Positions 13,833-23,160 of a DNA stretch of 34,575 bases are shown here, piece by piece (the first letter of the stretch is position 1; every line of letters begins with the position of its first letter). A program made the translations under genes and the position numbers. The notes under the pieces are model-generated. The model was not told the DNA's origin and ran no database searches. It saw only the letters and a program-made list of their open reading frames with translations. This DNA is from Bacteroidales bacterium (GTDB lineage: Bacteria; Bacteroidota; Bacteroidia; Bacteroidales; JAIPAH01): positions 1 to 34,575 of the forward strand of contig JAIPBX010000022.1 in the NCBI GenBank assembly GCA_021738485.1, given 5' to 3'.

Positions 13833-16646
13833 TTATACTTTACTCTTCAAAAACGAAGCAGTATAAGTTTGTGCCTTTTTCATTTCTTCAGGAATGCCTT
13901 CAAACACTATATAGCCTCCTTTTTTACCACCTTCCGGTCCGAGATCGATTAACCAGTCCGTACTTTTAATAATCTCGGGATTGTGTTCTATAACTATCAC
14001 TGTGTGGCCGTTTGCAATAAGTCCACTAAAAGATTTAAGTAATTTATGAATATCATGAAAATGCAATCCGGTGGTTGGCTCATCAAAAATAAACAGCCCG
14101 GGTTTTTCCAGTGTGCCTTTTGACAGGAAAGAGGCCAGTTTTATTCGTTGAGCTTCCCCGCCTGATAGGGTTGTAGCTGCCTGGCCCAGTTGCACATATC
14201 CCATGCCCACATCAGCCAGCGGCTGCAGTTTCTGTAGGACTTTTGTTTCCGTGCTGGTTGGTTTCGATTTATTGCCAATAAATTCTATAGCTTCATCGAT
14301 AGTCATCTCCAGCATATCGGCAATGGTTTTATCACGATATTTTATATCCAGTACCTCATCTTTGTAACGTCTTCCCTTGCACTCCTCACAGGTGAGGTAG
14401 ATGTCGGCCATGAATTGCATTTCAATTTTCACCTTTCCTTCCCCTTCGCATTCCTCACAACGGCCCCCGGGGATATTGAAAGAGAAGTATCCGGGTTTGT
14501 AGCCCCTCATTTTAGCCAGGGGTTGATCGGCAAAAAGATTCCTGATATCGTCAAAAGCTTTGACATATGTAGCCGGATTAGAACGGGAGCTTTTTCCGAT
14601 AGGATTCTGGTCGACCATCTCCACGAAACCTATTTTATCATATTCTCCCACTAAACGGTCGTAAGCGCCGGTTTTTTCTCCGTATCCACCCAGCATCTTT
14701 TTAAGTGCCGGGTACAGGATGCGTTTTACCAGCGAAGTTTTTCCTGAACCACTGACGCCTGTAATTACGCTCATGATATTCAGAGGGAAACGAACATTGA
14801 GGTTTTTTAGGTTGTTTTCCCGGGCCCCTTGTATTTCGATATAATCATTCCAATGTCTCCTCGTTTCCGGAAGGGGAATTTTCTTTGTGCCATTGAGGTA
14901 GGCTGCCGTCAGATTGTCTTTTTCTTGCCGGAGCTCCTTTTGTGAACCCTGGAATACTAAGTGCCCGCCGTTTCTTCCGGCCATAGGGCCAATATCAATA
15001 ATTTCGTCCGCTGACCTGATGATTTCTTCATCATGTTCCACCACCACAACGGTATTGCCAAGGTCCCTCAGGCGTTTCAGGACATTTATTAACCGGTGGT
15101 TGTCTCTGGGATGGAGGCCTATGCTGGGCTCATCCAGGATGTACATGGAACCTACCAGGCTACTGCCTAGTGATGTGGCCAGGTTGATACGCTGGGATTC
15201 ACCTCCCGAGAGAGAGTTAGACATCCGCTTGAGAGTAAGGTACCCCAATCCTACCTCATTCAAAAAATGCAGGCGATTCGTGATCTCCGTTAAGAGTCTT
15301 TTGGCAATTTCATGGTCATGAGAAGAGAGGGAGATGTTTTTAATAAACTCCAGGGTTTCGTCCACAGGAAGCAGAAGCAAATCGGTTATAGATTTGCCGT
15401 TGATTACTACAAATTGGGTGTCTTGCCTCAAACGTGTACCCTTGCATGAAGGGCAGGTAGTTTTGCCACGATATCTTGATAGCATGACCCGGTATTGGAT
15501 TTTGTAGGATTTGGACTCTAGATATTTGAAGAAATCATTCAGTCCATAAAAGTATTTGTTGCCTTTCCAAAGCGTTTCTTTTTGCTGATCGGTTAGTTCA
15601 TAATAAGGCTTGTGAACAGGAAAGCCGAATTTATGGGCATTCATAATCAGCATATTTTTCCACTGCCCCATTTTTTCGCCACGCCAGCAGGCAATGGCAT
15701 TCTCGTAGACGGAAAGAGCTTTGTTGGGAATGACAAGGTCTTCATCAATACCTATAATGCTGCCAAACCCTTCGCATTTTTTGCAGGCTCCATAAGGATT
15801 GTTAAAGCTAAAAAAGTTGACCGTGGGCTCTTCGAATTGTATACCGTCTTTTTCAAAACGGGCAGAAAATTCCTTGATGTTAGGCTTTTCGTTTTCATAT
15901 GTAATAACCTGGCAAACATCCTGTCCCTCATAAAAGGCTGTTTGCACCGAATCGGCCATCCGGCTCTGAGTATCTTTGTCATTCTTTATCACCAGCCGGT
16001 CAATAACCACCTTAAGGTTTTTCGCGTTCATATCCACTTTTTGATTACCGGATTTGTCGATACGGATAGTTTCACCGTTTTGCATCACGCGACTGAACCC
16101 TTGTTGCTGAAGTACTTTAAGCTGGTCCTCAAGCTTCCGGTCGCGGTGTTTGCGAAGGGGACAGGTTATCATGGCTTTTGTTCCTTCTTCAAAAGTAGCC
16201 ATGTAGTCTAGCACATCCTCGATGGTGTCTCTTTTTACCAATTCACCTGAAACCGGGGAATAGGTTTTTCCGATACGAGCATATAATAATTTCAGGTAAT
16301 CATATATTTCCGTACTAGTACCCACGGTTGAGCGGGGATTACGTGTGTTTACTTTTTGTTCTATGGCAATAGCGGGAGCAATACCTTTAATATAATCCAC
16401 TTCGGGTTTCGACATGCGTCCAAGAAATTGCCGGGCATATGCGCTCAAGCTTTCGATATACCTGCGTTGCCCGTCGGCATATAATGTATCAAAAGCCAGC
16501 GAGGATTTTCCCGAACCTGAAACGCCGGTAATGACAATTAGCTTGTTTCTGGGGATGGCTACACTTAACCTCTTAAGATTATGGGTACGCGCCCCCTTGA
16601 TAATAATGTGACTTTTGGCGTTAGCTTTCTCAATATCTCTATGCAA
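13833..16646 (-). CDS. uvrA: UvrABC excinuclease subunit A
   Basis: A 937-residue UvrA, the normal length. Both ATPase halves are present: GVSGSGKSS (41-49) and GVSGSGKTS in the second half, with signatures [12 protein letters not shown] and [12 protein letters not shown], and Walker B regions [13 protein letters not shown] and [13 protein letters not shown]. The C-terminal zinc finger is intact (two CxxC pairs, CEECEGEG and CEECKGRRY), as is CPSCKGTR. The first zinc site keeps only its second pair (CKKC); the first CxxC is replaced ([10 protein letters not shown]), as I recall being usual in Bacteroidota UvrA. UvrA with UvrB detects bulky DNA lesions for nucleotide excision repair. It is transcribed divergently from the ECF sigma gene, with recA and nth just beyond. 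Confidence 0.96.
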   Translation of the reverse strand: MHRDIEKANAKSHIIIKGARTHNLKRLSVAIPRNKLIVITGVSGSGKSSLAFDTLYADGQRRYIESLSAYARQFLGRMSKPEVDYIKGIAPAIAIEQKVNTRNPRSTVGTSTEIYDYLKLLYARIGKTYSPVSGELVKRDTIEDVLDYMATFEEGTKAMITCPLRKHRDRKLEDQLKVLQQQGFSRVMQNGETIRIDKSGNQKVDMNAKNLKVVIDRLVIKNDKDTQSRMADSVQTAFYEGQDVCQVITYENEKPNIKEFSARFEKDGIQFEEPTVNFFSFNNPYGACKKCEGFGSIIGIDEDLVIPNKALSVYENAIACWRGEKMGQWKNMLIMNAHKFGFPVHKPYYELTDQQKETLWKGNKYFYGLNDFFKYLESKSYKIQYRVMLSRYRGKTTCPSCKGTRLRQDTQFVVINGKSITDLLLLPVDETLEFIKNISLSSHDHEIAKRLLTEITNRLHFLNEVGLGYLTLKRMSNSLSGGESQRINLATSLGSSLVGSMYILDEPSIGLHPRDNHRLINVLKRLRDLGNTVVVVEHDEEIIRSADEIIDIGPMAGRNGGHLVFQGSQKELRQEKDNLTAAYLNGTKKIPLPETRRHWNDYIEIQGARENNLKNLNVRFPLNIMSVITGVSGSGKTSLVKRILYPALKKMLGGYGEKTGAYDRLVGEYDKIGFVEMVDQNPIGKSSRSNPATYVKAFDDIRNLFADQPLAKMRGYKPGYFSFNIPGGRCEECEGEGKVKIEMQFMADIYLTCEECKGRRYKDEVLDIKYRDKTIADMLEMTIDEAIEFIGNKSKPTSTETKVLQKLQPLADVGMGYVQLGQAATTLSGGEAQRIKLASFLSKGTLEKPGLFIFDEPTTGLHFHDIHKLLKSFSGLIANGHTVIVIEHNPEIIKSTDWLIDLGPEGGKKGGYIVFEGIPEEMKKAQTYTASFLKSKV

Positions 16647-16687
16647 AATAGTTGCCTCCTTATTGATGTCAAAAATTTTTAAGAAAA

Positions 16688-16719
16688 TTTGCTTTAATTA
16701 AAAACCTACCTTATATTTG
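16688..16719 (+). promoter_or_regulatory. Promoter of the ECF sigma factor gene
   Basis: TTTG at 16688-16691, 20 bases, then TATATTTG at 16712-16719: a near-perfect Bacteroidota housekeeping promoter. The leader to the ATG at 16810 would be about 85 bases. On the opposite strand, CAAAAATA at 16736-16743 is a possible -7 for uvrA but lacks a -33 box. Confidence 0.7.
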
Positions 16720-16809
16720 CTGCAATCATAATTTGCAAAAATAAAGATAAATCAAAAACGGGAGGTCTATCGAGATACTTTTACGATTGAATTAAAATAA
16801 ACAGTCATT

Positions 16810-17397
16810 ATGAAAGTTCGTTCAATCAGTGATAAAGAGCTGATACGAAAGTATCTCGATGGTGATGAAAGTGCCCTCGAACAGCTTATAAACAAACATC
16901 AGAACCGCATCTTTGCCTATATCCTTATGGTGGTAAAGGACAAAGATCTGGCCGAAGACATTTTTCAGGATACATTTATAAAAGTAGTCAATACACTACG
17001 CTCGGGAAGTTATAAAGAAGAGGGTAAATTTCTTCAATGGGTTATGCGTATTGCTCATAATTTGATTATTGATCATTTCAGAAAGGAAAAGCGCATCCCT
17101 GTTATGGAAAATAGTTTTGAAGATTATGATATTTTCGACACCTTAAGTTTGGAAGACCCTTCTATTGAAGATAAAATGGTTAGTGAGCAAATCAGGAGGG
17201 ATGTCCGTCAACTTATTGAATACTTGCCACATGAACAAAAACAAGTGCTCAAAATGCGGCATTATGCGAATATGTCTTTCAAAGAAATTGCCGAGCAAAC
17301 GGATGTGAGCATTAATACAGCTCTGGGCAGAATGCGCTATGCCCTGATAAATCTGAGGAAGTTCATCTCAGATAAGAATTTGGTTTTGACAAAATAA
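16810..17397 (+). CDS. ECF-type RNA polymerase sigma factor
   Basis: A 195-residue sigma-70 family protein of the extracytoplasmic function group. Region 2 covers about residues 25-95 (HQNRIFAYILMVVKDKDLAEDIFQDTFIKV, then FLQWVMRIAHNLIIDHFRK). Region 4 covers about 130-185 (LPHEQKQVLKMRHYANMSFKEIAEQ, then NTALGRMRYALINLRK), a helix-turn-helix that reads the -35-like box. No transmembrane anti-sigma gene follows; instead a 64-residue protein does. It resembles the widely conserved constitutive type of Bacteroidota ECF factor rather than those paired with FecR/SusC systems, which is an inference from the context. It has its own good promoter upstream. Confidence 0.92.
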   Translation: MKVRSISDKELIRKYLDGDESALEQLINKHQNRIFAYILMVVKDKDLAEDIFQDTFIKVVNTLRSGSYKEEGKFLQWVMRIAHNLIIDHFRKEKRIPVMENSFEDYDIFDTLSLEDPSIEDKMVSEQIRRDVRQLIEYLPHEQKQVLKMRHYANMSFKEIAEQTDVSINTALGRMRYALINLRKFISDKNLVLTK

Positions 17398-17471
17398 TTT
17401 TTAAGGCAAAAGCGAAATAAATACTTCATTAACTGCGTTAATCTTTTGATGTTTAATCAAAACGTAGTTAT

Positions 17472-17666
17472 ATGGAGAAAAAATTTACGCTTAACACACT
17501 CTTGTCAAAAGCATTTAAAAAGGCTAGCACAGCAGATGAAAATGATGAATTTATCCGCAACGCTAAGCCTCACCGGCATGTAATTCAAACGATAATGAAT
17601 TACTCCAAATCCTTGTCGGTGTACAAAACACAAAATGCAGGATGGGTGCAGGTGAATAGTAATTAA
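17472..17666 (+). CDS. Small conserved-looking 64-residue protein after the sigma gene
   Basis: Starts 74 bases after the sigma-factor stop on the same strand and ends before a good terminator, so it is probably co-transcribed. MEKKFTLNTLLSKAFKKA is a basic amphipathic helix-like start and the C-terminus HVIQTIMNYSKSLSVYKTQ resembles short C-terminal segments I associate with small Bacteroidota proteins. No membrane segment, no cysteines, no known domain. It could be a small regulator of the sigma factor, but that rests on position only. The overlapping minus-strand frame at 17505-17693 is judged a shadow. Confidence 0.7.
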   Translation: MEKKFTLNTLLSKAFKKASTADENDEFIRNAKPHRHVIQTIMNYSKSLSVYKTQNAGWVQVNSN

Positions 17667-17722
17667 GCTATAAAACTCTTTATTAGTAATCATCCTCCGA
17701 TTGACAAGACGAAACGCCTTAG

Positions 17723-17757
17723 AAGGCCTGGGAAAATTTATAACCGGGCCTTTTTTA
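17723..17757 (+). terminator. Rho-independent terminator after the sigma/small-protein unit
   Basis: AAGGCCTGG (17723-17731) pairs with CCGGGCCTT (17744-17752), nine pairs with one G-U and a 12-base loop, followed by TTTTTTATT. It closes the transcript of the sigma factor and the small protein. Confidence 0.85.
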
Positions 17758-17765
17758 TTATTTCA

Positions 17766-17773
17766 TATTTTTG
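17766..17773 (+). promoter_or_regulatory. -7 promoter element for nth
   Basis: TATTTTTG fits TAnnTTTG and lies right after the terminator. A transcript would start near 17780, which is downstream of the ATG at 17775. This supports translation of endonuclease III from the ATG at 17793. The -33 region falls inside the terminator stem and shows no TTTG. Confidence 0.5.
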
Positions 17774-17792
17774 CATGCATATTTTGTTCTTC

Positions 17793-18455
17793 ATGACAAA
17801 AAAAGAGCGATATCAACATTTTTTAGAGTATTTCACGACCCACCATCCGGTGGCCGAAACGGAACTTAATTATTCCTCCCCGTATGAATTGTTGGTAGCC
17901 GTAATCCTGTCGGCTCAGTGCACAGATAAACGGGTGAATATGATTACCCCAGACTTTTTTCAACGATTTCCTGATGAAAACAAATTGGCGGAAGCACAAA
18001 AGCAAGAAGTACTGAGCTATATAAAGTCCTGCTCTTTCCCCAATAACAAAACCAAGCATTTGTTAGGGATGGCCAAGATGCTGAAGAAGGATTTCGGGGG
18101 CGTTATACCTTCCGATGTCAAAGAACTTCAAAAGCTCCCCGGCGTGGGACGAAAAACTGCCAATGTTATTGCTTCGGTAGTGTATAACAAACCGGCTCTG
18201 GCTGTGGATACCCACGTTTTCAGGGTTTCCAGAAGGATAGGGTTGACCACCAACCCCAAAAGCCCGCTGGATGCTGAACAACAACTTGTTAAACACATTC
18301 CTGAAGAAAAATTGCCTATTGCTCATCATTGGTTGATTCTACACGGAAGATATATTTGTACCGCAAGAAGCCCCAAATGTCATGAATGTCCGATTAGTTT
18401 TTTCTGCCAATACTATGAGAAAAATGTTAAGGATTCCGCTGCGGATCAAGAATAA
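17793..18455 (+). CDS. nth: Endonuclease III, DNA glycosylase/AP lyase
   Basis: A 220-residue protein, the usual length. The helix-hairpin-helix is LQKLPGVGRKTANVIAS with the catalytic Lys, followed by AVDTHVFRVSRR with the catalytic Asp. The C-terminal iron-sulfur cluster motif C-x6-C-x2-C-x5-C is present (CTARSPKCHECPISFFC). It removes oxidised pyrimidines from DNA and nicks the resulting abasic site in base excision repair. An in-frame ATG at 17775 exists, but the -7 element ending at 17773 puts the transcript start after it, and MTKKERYQ is the more normal N-terminus. Neighbours BCP and RecA fit an oxidative-damage theme. Confidence 0.95.
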   Translation: MTKKERYQHFLEYFTTHHPVAETELNYSSPYELLVAVILSAQCTDKRVNMITPDFFQRFPDENKLAEAQKQEVLSYIKSCSFPNNKTKHLLGMAKMLKKDFGGVIPSDVKELQKLPGVGRKTANVIASVVYNKPALAVDTHVFRVSRRIGLTTNPKSPLDAEQQLVKHIPEEKLPIAHHWLILHGRYICTARSPKCHECPISFFCQYYEKNVKDSAADQE

Positions 18456-18494
18456 ATTTAACCGGGATAAAAGTGATGCTGTTACTTTAATTCG

Positions 18495-18502
18495 TATATT
18501 TG
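18495..18502 (+). promoter_or_regulatory. -7 promoter element for the bcp-recA unit
   Basis: TATATTTG matches TAnnTTTG, with the predicted transcript start about 13 bases before the bcp ATG at 18522. No clear -33 TTTG is present at 17-20 bases. Because recA starts 11 bases after bcp, this site may serve both. No palindromic LexA-like operator is obvious. Confidence 0.5.
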
Positions 18503-18521
18503 TTACTATAAAAATCGTTTT

Positions 18522-18986
18522 ATGACGCATTTGAAAGAAGGTGACAAAGCTCCTTATTTCAGGGCTAAAGACCAGGACGGAACGCCTATAGATTTAAACG
18601 ATTATAAGGGTTCCAAGTTGATTTTGTTTTTTTATCCAAAAGCTAATACACCGGGATGCACGGCAGAATCGTGCAATCTCAGGGATCATTACTCGCTTTT
18701 GCACGAAAAAGGCTTTAAGGTGTTGGGAGTTAGTGCGGATAGTGAGAAGAAGCAAAGGAATTTCAGGTCCAAAAATGAACTCCCTTATCCGGTGATTCCC
18801 GATACTGAAAAAGAGATTATACAAGCCTACGGAGTGTGGGGAACTAAGAAAATGTATGGCAAAGAATTCGAAGGAATAAACCGTACTACATTTATTATTG
18901 ATGAGGCAGGAGCGATTGAAAAAGTGTTCAGCAAGGTGAAGACCCAAGAACACAGTGAACAAATTCTTGAGCATTACGAATATTAA
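18522..18986 (+). CDS. bcp: Thioredoxin-dependent thiol peroxidase (BCP/PrxQ)
   Basis: A 154-residue peroxiredoxin of the BCP/PrxQ group. The active site is [14 protein letters not shown], with peroxidatic Cys46 and resolving Cys51 four residues apart in the same helix, the atypical two-cysteine form. YPKANTPG and the later [13 protein letters not shown] and [10 protein letters not shown] segments complete the thioredoxin-like fold. It reduces hydrogen peroxide and organic hydroperoxides using thioredoxin, in the cytoplasm. It is followed after 11 bases by recA, so the two are probably one transcript. Confidence 0.95.
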   Translation: MTHLKEGDKAPYFRAKDQDGTPIDLNDYKGSKLILFFYPKANTPGCTAESCNLRDHYSLLHEKGFKVLGVSADSEKKQRNFRSKNELPYPVIPDTEKEIIQAYGVWGTKKMYGKEFEGINRTTFIIDEAGAIEKVFSKVKTQEHSEQILEHYEY

Positions 18987-18997
18987 AAGCAATTCTT

Positions 18998-20035
18998 ATG
19001 GCAAAATCAAAAGAAGAAAATAATAATTCAAATGCAAAGCAAGACAAGGAAAAAGCTTTGCAACTCGTACTCGATAAGATGAACAAAGAGTATGGCAAAG
19101 GAGCAGTAATGAAACTGGGGGATTCCCAAGTAGTGGATGTTCCTGCGATTTCTACGGGTTCTATAGGATTGGATCATGCCTTAGGGGTTCAGGGACTACC
19201 TCGTGGACGTGTTGTTGAAATATTCGGCCCGGAATCTTCAGGGAAAACCACCCTGGCCATACAGGCCCTTGCCTCTGCCCAGCATGAAGGTGGTATCGCA
19301 GCATTTATAGACGCGGAACACGCCTTTGACCGGTTCTATGCCAAAAAACTGGGAGTGGATATTGATAACCTGCTTATCTCTCAACCCGACCACGGAGAGC
19401 AAGCTCTTGAAATCGCCGATAATCTTATCCGGTCGGGAGCTATTGATATACTGGTTATCGACTCGGTAGCGGCCCTTACACCCAAAAGCGAGCTGGAAGG
19501 AGATATGGGAGATTCGAAAATGGGTTTGCAGGCACGCCTTATGTCGCAGGCTCTGCGTAAGCTGACCGCCACTATTAGCAAAACCGGTTCTACGTGCGTT
19601 TTTATTAACCAACTGCGGGAAAAAATCGGGGTGATGTTCGGGAATCCCGAAACCACTACCGGGGGTAATGCCCTGAAATTTTATTCCTCGGTGCGTATTG
19701 ATATCCGCAAAATTGGTCAGATAAAAGATACTAACCAGGTAATGGGAAATCGGGTGAGAGTTAAAGTGGTGAAGAATAAAACCGCTCCTCCGTTCAGACA
19801 AGCCGAATTTGATGTGATTTACGGCGAAGGCATATCCAAAATGGGCGAGATAATTGACCTTGGTGTGGATTATGATATCGTGAAGAAAAGTGGCTCCTGG
19901 TATAGCTATGGCGACACCAAACTGGGACAGGGTCGCGATGCGGTTAAAAAACTCCTCTCCGATAACCCGGAACTGGCTGATGAACTTGAAGGCAAAATAA
20001 GAGAGAAATTAAAGTCAGAAACAGAAGCGGAATAA
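18998..20035 (+). CDS. recA: Recombinase RecA
   Basis: A 345-residue RecA with all landmarks: Walker A GPESSGKT (77-84), the segment IDAEHAFD, Walker [10 protein letters not shown], loop L1 [24 protein letters not shown] and loop L2 with [27 protein letters not shown]-type sequence. The C-terminus is acidic, as usual. It forms the ATP-dependent filament on single-stranded DNA for homologous recombination and repair. It follows bcp by 11 bases, an arrangement that would tie RecA expression to the peroxidase. No intein or insertion is present. Confidence 0.98.
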   Translation: MAKSKEENNNSNAKQDKEKALQLVLDKMNKEYGKGAVMKLGDSQVVDVPAISTGSIGLDHALGVQGLPRGRVVEIFGPESSGKTTLAIQALASAQHEGGIAAFIDAEHAFDRFYAKKLGVDIDNLLISQPDHGEQALEIADNLIRSGAIDILVIDSVAALTPKSELEGDMGDSKMGLQARLMSQALRKLTATISKTGSTCVFINQLREKIGVMFGNPETTTGGNALKFYSSVRIDIRKIGQIKDTNQVMGNRVRVKVVKNKTAPPFRQAEFDVIYGEGISKMGEIIDLGVDYDIVKKSGSWYSYGDTKLGQGRDAVKKLLSDNPELADELEGKIREKLKSETEAE

Positions 20036-20135
20036 AACCTGGAGTGATACAGAGACTTGGATAGGTGGTAAAGTTTCTTGCTGAGGAAGAAGCGATTATT
20101 TACCAGGCTATCCTTTTTGTTAAGTTTTATAGTCT

Positions 20136-21164
20136 ATGATAAAAAATCTATTGGTTGGTTTTGTGATAGGGACAGCATTAGTGATGTCCGGTTGCAGTGG
20201 GGATGACAAAAAACAAAAAGCTCCGCAGGAAAGCCAGCAGAAAGAAACCAAAAATTCGATTGAGGAGCTTACCCGGAAAATAAAAAAAGATACTGCCAAT
20301 GCAGATTTATATCATCGAAGAGCCAGACAGCGCTATGAAAATGTGGAGCTCAACAAGGCATTGAGTGATATTGGTCAGGCGATACAATTGGAACCTAATA
20401 ATGACAAACACCTGCTTTTGTTAGCCGACATCTACGAGGCAATGAATAAGTTTGAAGACTCCAAAGAAGTGCTGGAGCGAGTGGCTAATCGTAATCAAAG
20501 AAATGTAGAAGCTAACCTTAAACTCTCGCGCCTGGAGTTTGCCTACGAAAACTATCAGCGTGCTATTATGCGGGCAAACAGGGCGCTTGAGATCGAGTCT
20601 GACAATGCCGAAGCCATTTACCTGAAAGGGTACATTTACCTGGAACAAAACGATACGGCAAAAGCTATCGACCACTTTATTCGCTCTATAGAGAATGAGC
20701 CGGAATTTCAGGACCCTTACCTGCAATTAGGAAAAATATACTCAGAGAGGGGCGACGCACGGGCTGTTGATTTTTTTAATGGGGCTCTGAATATGAATCC
20801 CGACGATGTTGAAACGTTGTATCATTTGGCCATGCATTATCAGGAGCAAAAGAAATTTGATAAAGCTATGCGTACGTATCGCAACATTTTGGCTGTAGAT
20901 TCGACCAATGCGAAAGTTTATCATAACATGGGATATATGTTGATGATTTATGCGGAAGATTTTGATGAGGCTATAGAATATTTTGACAAAGCCATAAAAC
21001 ATCAGCCCGGTTATTATCAGGCCTATTACAACCGCGGCTATGCCCATGAGCTGAGCGAAGAATACCAAAAAGCACGCGCCGATTACAGAAAAGCCCTTAA
21101 TATCAGATCCAATTATGAAAAGGCCCTAGAGGGGATGAACCGGCTGGATAATGTGATTTATTGA
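20136..21164 (+). CDS. Tetratricopeptide-repeat lipoprotein
   Basis: A 342-residue protein with a lipoprotein signal (MIKNLLVGFVIGTALVMSGC; lipid-carrying Cys20), a polar linker rich in Lys/Gln, and then about eight TPR units from residue 45 to the end. Examples are NKALSDIGQAIQLEPNN, AKAIDHFIRSIENEPEF, DKAMRTYRNILAVDSTN and DEAIEYFDKAIKHQPGY. TPR arrays are protein-binding scaffolds; the partner is unknown. It is presumably attached to the periplasmic face of a membrane. A 100-base gap separates it from recA without a clear terminator or promoter. It converges on the HPt genes. Confidence 0.9.
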   Translation: MIKNLLVGFVIGTALVMSGCSGDDKKQKAPQESQQKETKNSIEELTRKIKKDTANADLYHRRARQRYENVELNKALSDIGQAIQLEPNNDKHLLLLADIYEAMNKFEDSKEVLERVANRNQRNVEANLKLSRLEFAYENYQRAIMRANRALEIESDNAEAIYLKGYIYLEQNDTAKAIDHFIRSIENEPEFQDPYLQLGKIYSERGDARAVDFFNGALNMNPDDVETLYHLAMHYQEQKKFDKAMRTYRNILAVDSTNAKVYHNMGYMLMIYAEDFDEAIEYFDKAIKHQPGYYQAYYNRGYAHELSEEYQKARADYRKALNIRSNYEKALEGMNRLDNVIY

Positions 21165-21286
21165 TTGGATGACCGGTTGTCAGCCGTTTATCCAATTTAA
21201 CGGAAGGTTTACTATGCCGAATAACATTTTTAGTAATTCGCTTTTTTCTAACGGAAAAATAAGAAAAAATCAGGTAAGATAATCCC

Positions 21287-21637
21287 TCAGGATTTGTGGG
21301 CATCGTACCACTCCTTCAATTCCGGGATCAAGTGCTTTTCGATGTTATTTTTCAGCGTTTCAAAGGTAGCCTTATCCTGGTTTTCTCCGGTCCGTATTTT
21401 TTCCAGAAAATCCTGGGAATCGGAGAAAATTCCGGGAGCACCAAGTTGTGAGAGATCATTTTTTAAAGCGTGAGCGGCAAATTCAAGGTCCTGCGGATTT
21501 TTGGCTTGCATTGCCTCTTCTATTTCATTCTTTCTTTCTGGCCAGGTATCAAAGAAGATTTGTATGACTTCGGCCATCACTTCCTCAGATAACATCTCCA
21601 GTTTTTCGTTGAATTGATTTTTGTCAAGCACACCCAT
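21287..21637 (-). CDS. Stand-alone HPt domain protein (second of a coupled pair)
   Basis: A 116-residue single histidine phosphotransfer domain. The phosphorylatable histidine is His56 in AAHALKNDLSQLGA, inside the expected four-helix bundle. HPt proteins relay phosphate between receiver domains of hybrid kinases and response regulators. Its ATG overlaps the stop of the preceding HPt gene (TAATG at 21637), so translation is coupled. The residue after the usual HALK is Asn rather than Gly, a change at a position that normally packs closely against the receiver. No kinase is next to it; the hybrid protein at 12048-13697 is a possible partner. Confidence 0.82.
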   Translation of the reverse strand: MGVLDKNQFNEKLEMLSEEVMAEVIQIFFDTWPERKNEIEEAMQAKNPQDLEFAAHALKNDLSQLGAPGIFSDSQDFLEKIRTGENQDKATFETLKNNIEKHLIPELKEWYDAHKS

Positions 21638-21984
21638 TATTCCTGATACTCTTTTTTGATTTCTTTTAATTCTTCTGCTATTCGGTCGGTTTTTTCTTTT
21701 AGTTGAGCGAATATTTTGTCGGTTTCTTGCATTGTTTTGTTGGCTCCCTTGCTTTCAAGGTCTTTAGCTAAGGCATGGGCCTCCTCGGCGTGAAAATGAG
21801 CTATGACCCCTTTTAAGGCATGAGCTGTGGTTCGGAGAGTTTCCGCATCATGGAGGCGGATAGCCTCTTCAAGGCTTTTAAGACGCTCGGGATACTCTTC
21901 GAAAAAGAGGTCTATTATTTCTACAATAACTTCATTATCATACACTTTAAAGCTTTCCTGAAATGCTGCTCTATCAATTTCCAT
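21637..21984 (-). CDS. Stand-alone HPt domain protein (first of a coupled pair)
   Basis: A 115-residue HPt domain with the canonical motif TTAHALKGVIAHFHAEE (His55) and conserved flanking helices (DLFFEEYPERLKSLEEAI). It shares its layout with the downstream HPt protein, and the two probably arose by duplication. The stop overlaps the next ATG by one base. A minus-strand TATATTTG (plus 22008-22015) lies about 24 bases upstream and may drive both. Confidence 0.87.
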   Translation of the reverse strand: MEIDRAAFQESFKVYDNEVIVEIIDLFFEEYPERLKSLEEAIRLHDAETLRTTAHALKGVIAHFHAEEAHALAKDLESKGANKTMQETDKIFAQLKEKTDRIAEELKEIKKEYQE

Positions 21985-22007
21985 AGTTTTGTTTATTGAT
22001 CCGTAAA

Positions 22008-22015
22008 CAAATATA
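22008..22015 (-). promoter_or_regulatory. -7 promoter element for the HPt gene pair
   Basis: Plus-strand CAAATATA reads TATATTTG on the minus strand, a full TAnnTTTG match, 23 bases before the ATG at 21984. It lies between the HPt pair and the end of the upstream hydrolase gene, so the HPt genes can be expressed on their own. No strong -33 box. Confidence 0.55.
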
Positions 22016-22029
22016 AAGTATTTTGTCGA

Positions 22030-23133
22030 TCACAGTCGTTGGGAAAATAAAAGATGCCTTATCTCCTGTGCAATTGCTTGTAAATTATTATGGTCATGAT
22101 TATCCAATAATACAATAAAGTGGTTTTCACCCTTGAACATTTGTATTAATGAACGAAAACCAAAAATTCCTCCCTCATGGCCATAAATGTTAAGGACTTT
22201 GCCGTTACTGAGGGTATCCTTCTTTGTGGTAAATCCCAGGCCGTAGTGCTTATGACGGGCCTGAAGCATTTTTTGTTTTGATTTTTCAGATATAAGCCGG
22301 TTATTATGCAGGGCTTGTTGCCATTTATATAAATCGTGTGCGGTGCTGTATATCCCACAACTCGAAAAGGCCACGGAATAATTAACATGAGGGGCTTTTT
22401 TTAGCTGCTCGTTATCGTGGGTATATCCTGTGGCGCTTTTTTTAATAATCGTATCGTTTTTATATAGCCCTGAGTTGTTCATGCCTGCCGGGCTGAGAAT
22501 ATGTTCCCGGAGCACATTCTCGTAAGGCTTTCCGGTGATTTGTTCGATGATAACCCCCAGCAGGTAATAGCCTGAATTGGTGTATTTCAGTAGGGTGCCG
22601 GGTTCAAACCGAAGGTCTTTTGTCCAGAAATTACGGACGAATTCACTGGGTTTATTTTTTAGATGCATACGCTTTGCAAAAAAATCAAGTCCTGTATAAT
22701 CAGGGATCCCTGAACTATGTTCCAATAAGTGACGGATGGTTATTTTTTCCGCTTTTTCGCGGGGATATTCCGGCAAGTACCTGGCTATGCTGTCGTTCAA
22801 ATCCAGTTTGCCCTGTTCTGCAAGGCTCATAACAACTGTGGCTGTCAGAGGCTTGGTGCAGGAGCCTATCCTGAATTTGGTGTGCTTCGTATTGGGAATA
22901 TCCCAGCTTTCATTGGCGTTACCCCACCCTTTTTCATAAACTATCTCGCCGTCTTTGGAAACAAGGGCTACTCCATTAAATTGATTGTGTTGGTGTTGCT
23001 GTCTTAACACAGAATCTATTGCTGCAGAATAAGCCTGGGATTTTACCGGTAAACTGCAGCTTATTAATAAGACTACGAGAAGGGATGCTGTGTATGCTGC
23101 AGGAATGCCACTTATTTTTTTTTGTTTATCCAT
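22030..23133 (-). CDS. Serine hydrolase, class C beta-lactamase/PBP4-like
   Basis: A roughly 367-residue exported protein of the beta-lactamase-like serine hydrolase family. The active-site SxxK is Ser92-Cys-Thr-Lys95 (FRIGSCTKPLTA), the second motif is YTN (Tyr185, Asn187; KYTNSGYYLLG), and the third is HEGG (YGHEGGIFGF), where HxG replaces KTG as in esterase- and peptidase-like members. The N-terminus has a hydrophobic segment; Cys27 in LLISC could be a lipobox, or cleavage may occur after KSQA. Members are D-peptidases or esterases more often than true beta-lactamases. It starts 27 bases after the DUF4831 gene on the same strand, so they are probably co-transcribed. Confidence 0.88.
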   Translation of the reverse strand: MDKQKKISGIPAAYTASLLVVLLISCSLPVKSQAYSAAIDSVLRQQHQHNQFNGVALVSKDGEIVYEKGWGNANESWDIPNTKHTKFRIGSCTKPLTATVVMSLAEQGKLDLNDSIARYLPEYPREKAEKITIRHLLEHSSGIPDYTGLDFFAKRMHLKNKPSEFVRNFWTKDLRFEPGTLLKYTNSGYYLLGVIIEQITGKPYENVLREHILSPAGMNNSGLYKNDTIIKKSATGYTHDNEQLKKAPHVNYSVAFSSCGIYSTAHDLYKWQQALHNNRLISEKSKQKMLQARHKHYGLGFTTKKDTLSNGKVLNIYGHEGGIFGFRSLIQMFKGENHFIVLLDNHDHNNLQAIAQEIRHLLFSQRL

Positions 23134-23160
23134 CAATTTGTCATTAACAATTGTAACGCT

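Noticed and set aside
15612-16211. 199-codon plus-strand frame inside uvrA
   Set aside because: Shadow of the well-supported uvrA gene, with no recognisable domain.
19238-19801. 187-codon minus-strand frame inside recA
   Set aside because: Antisense shadow of recA.
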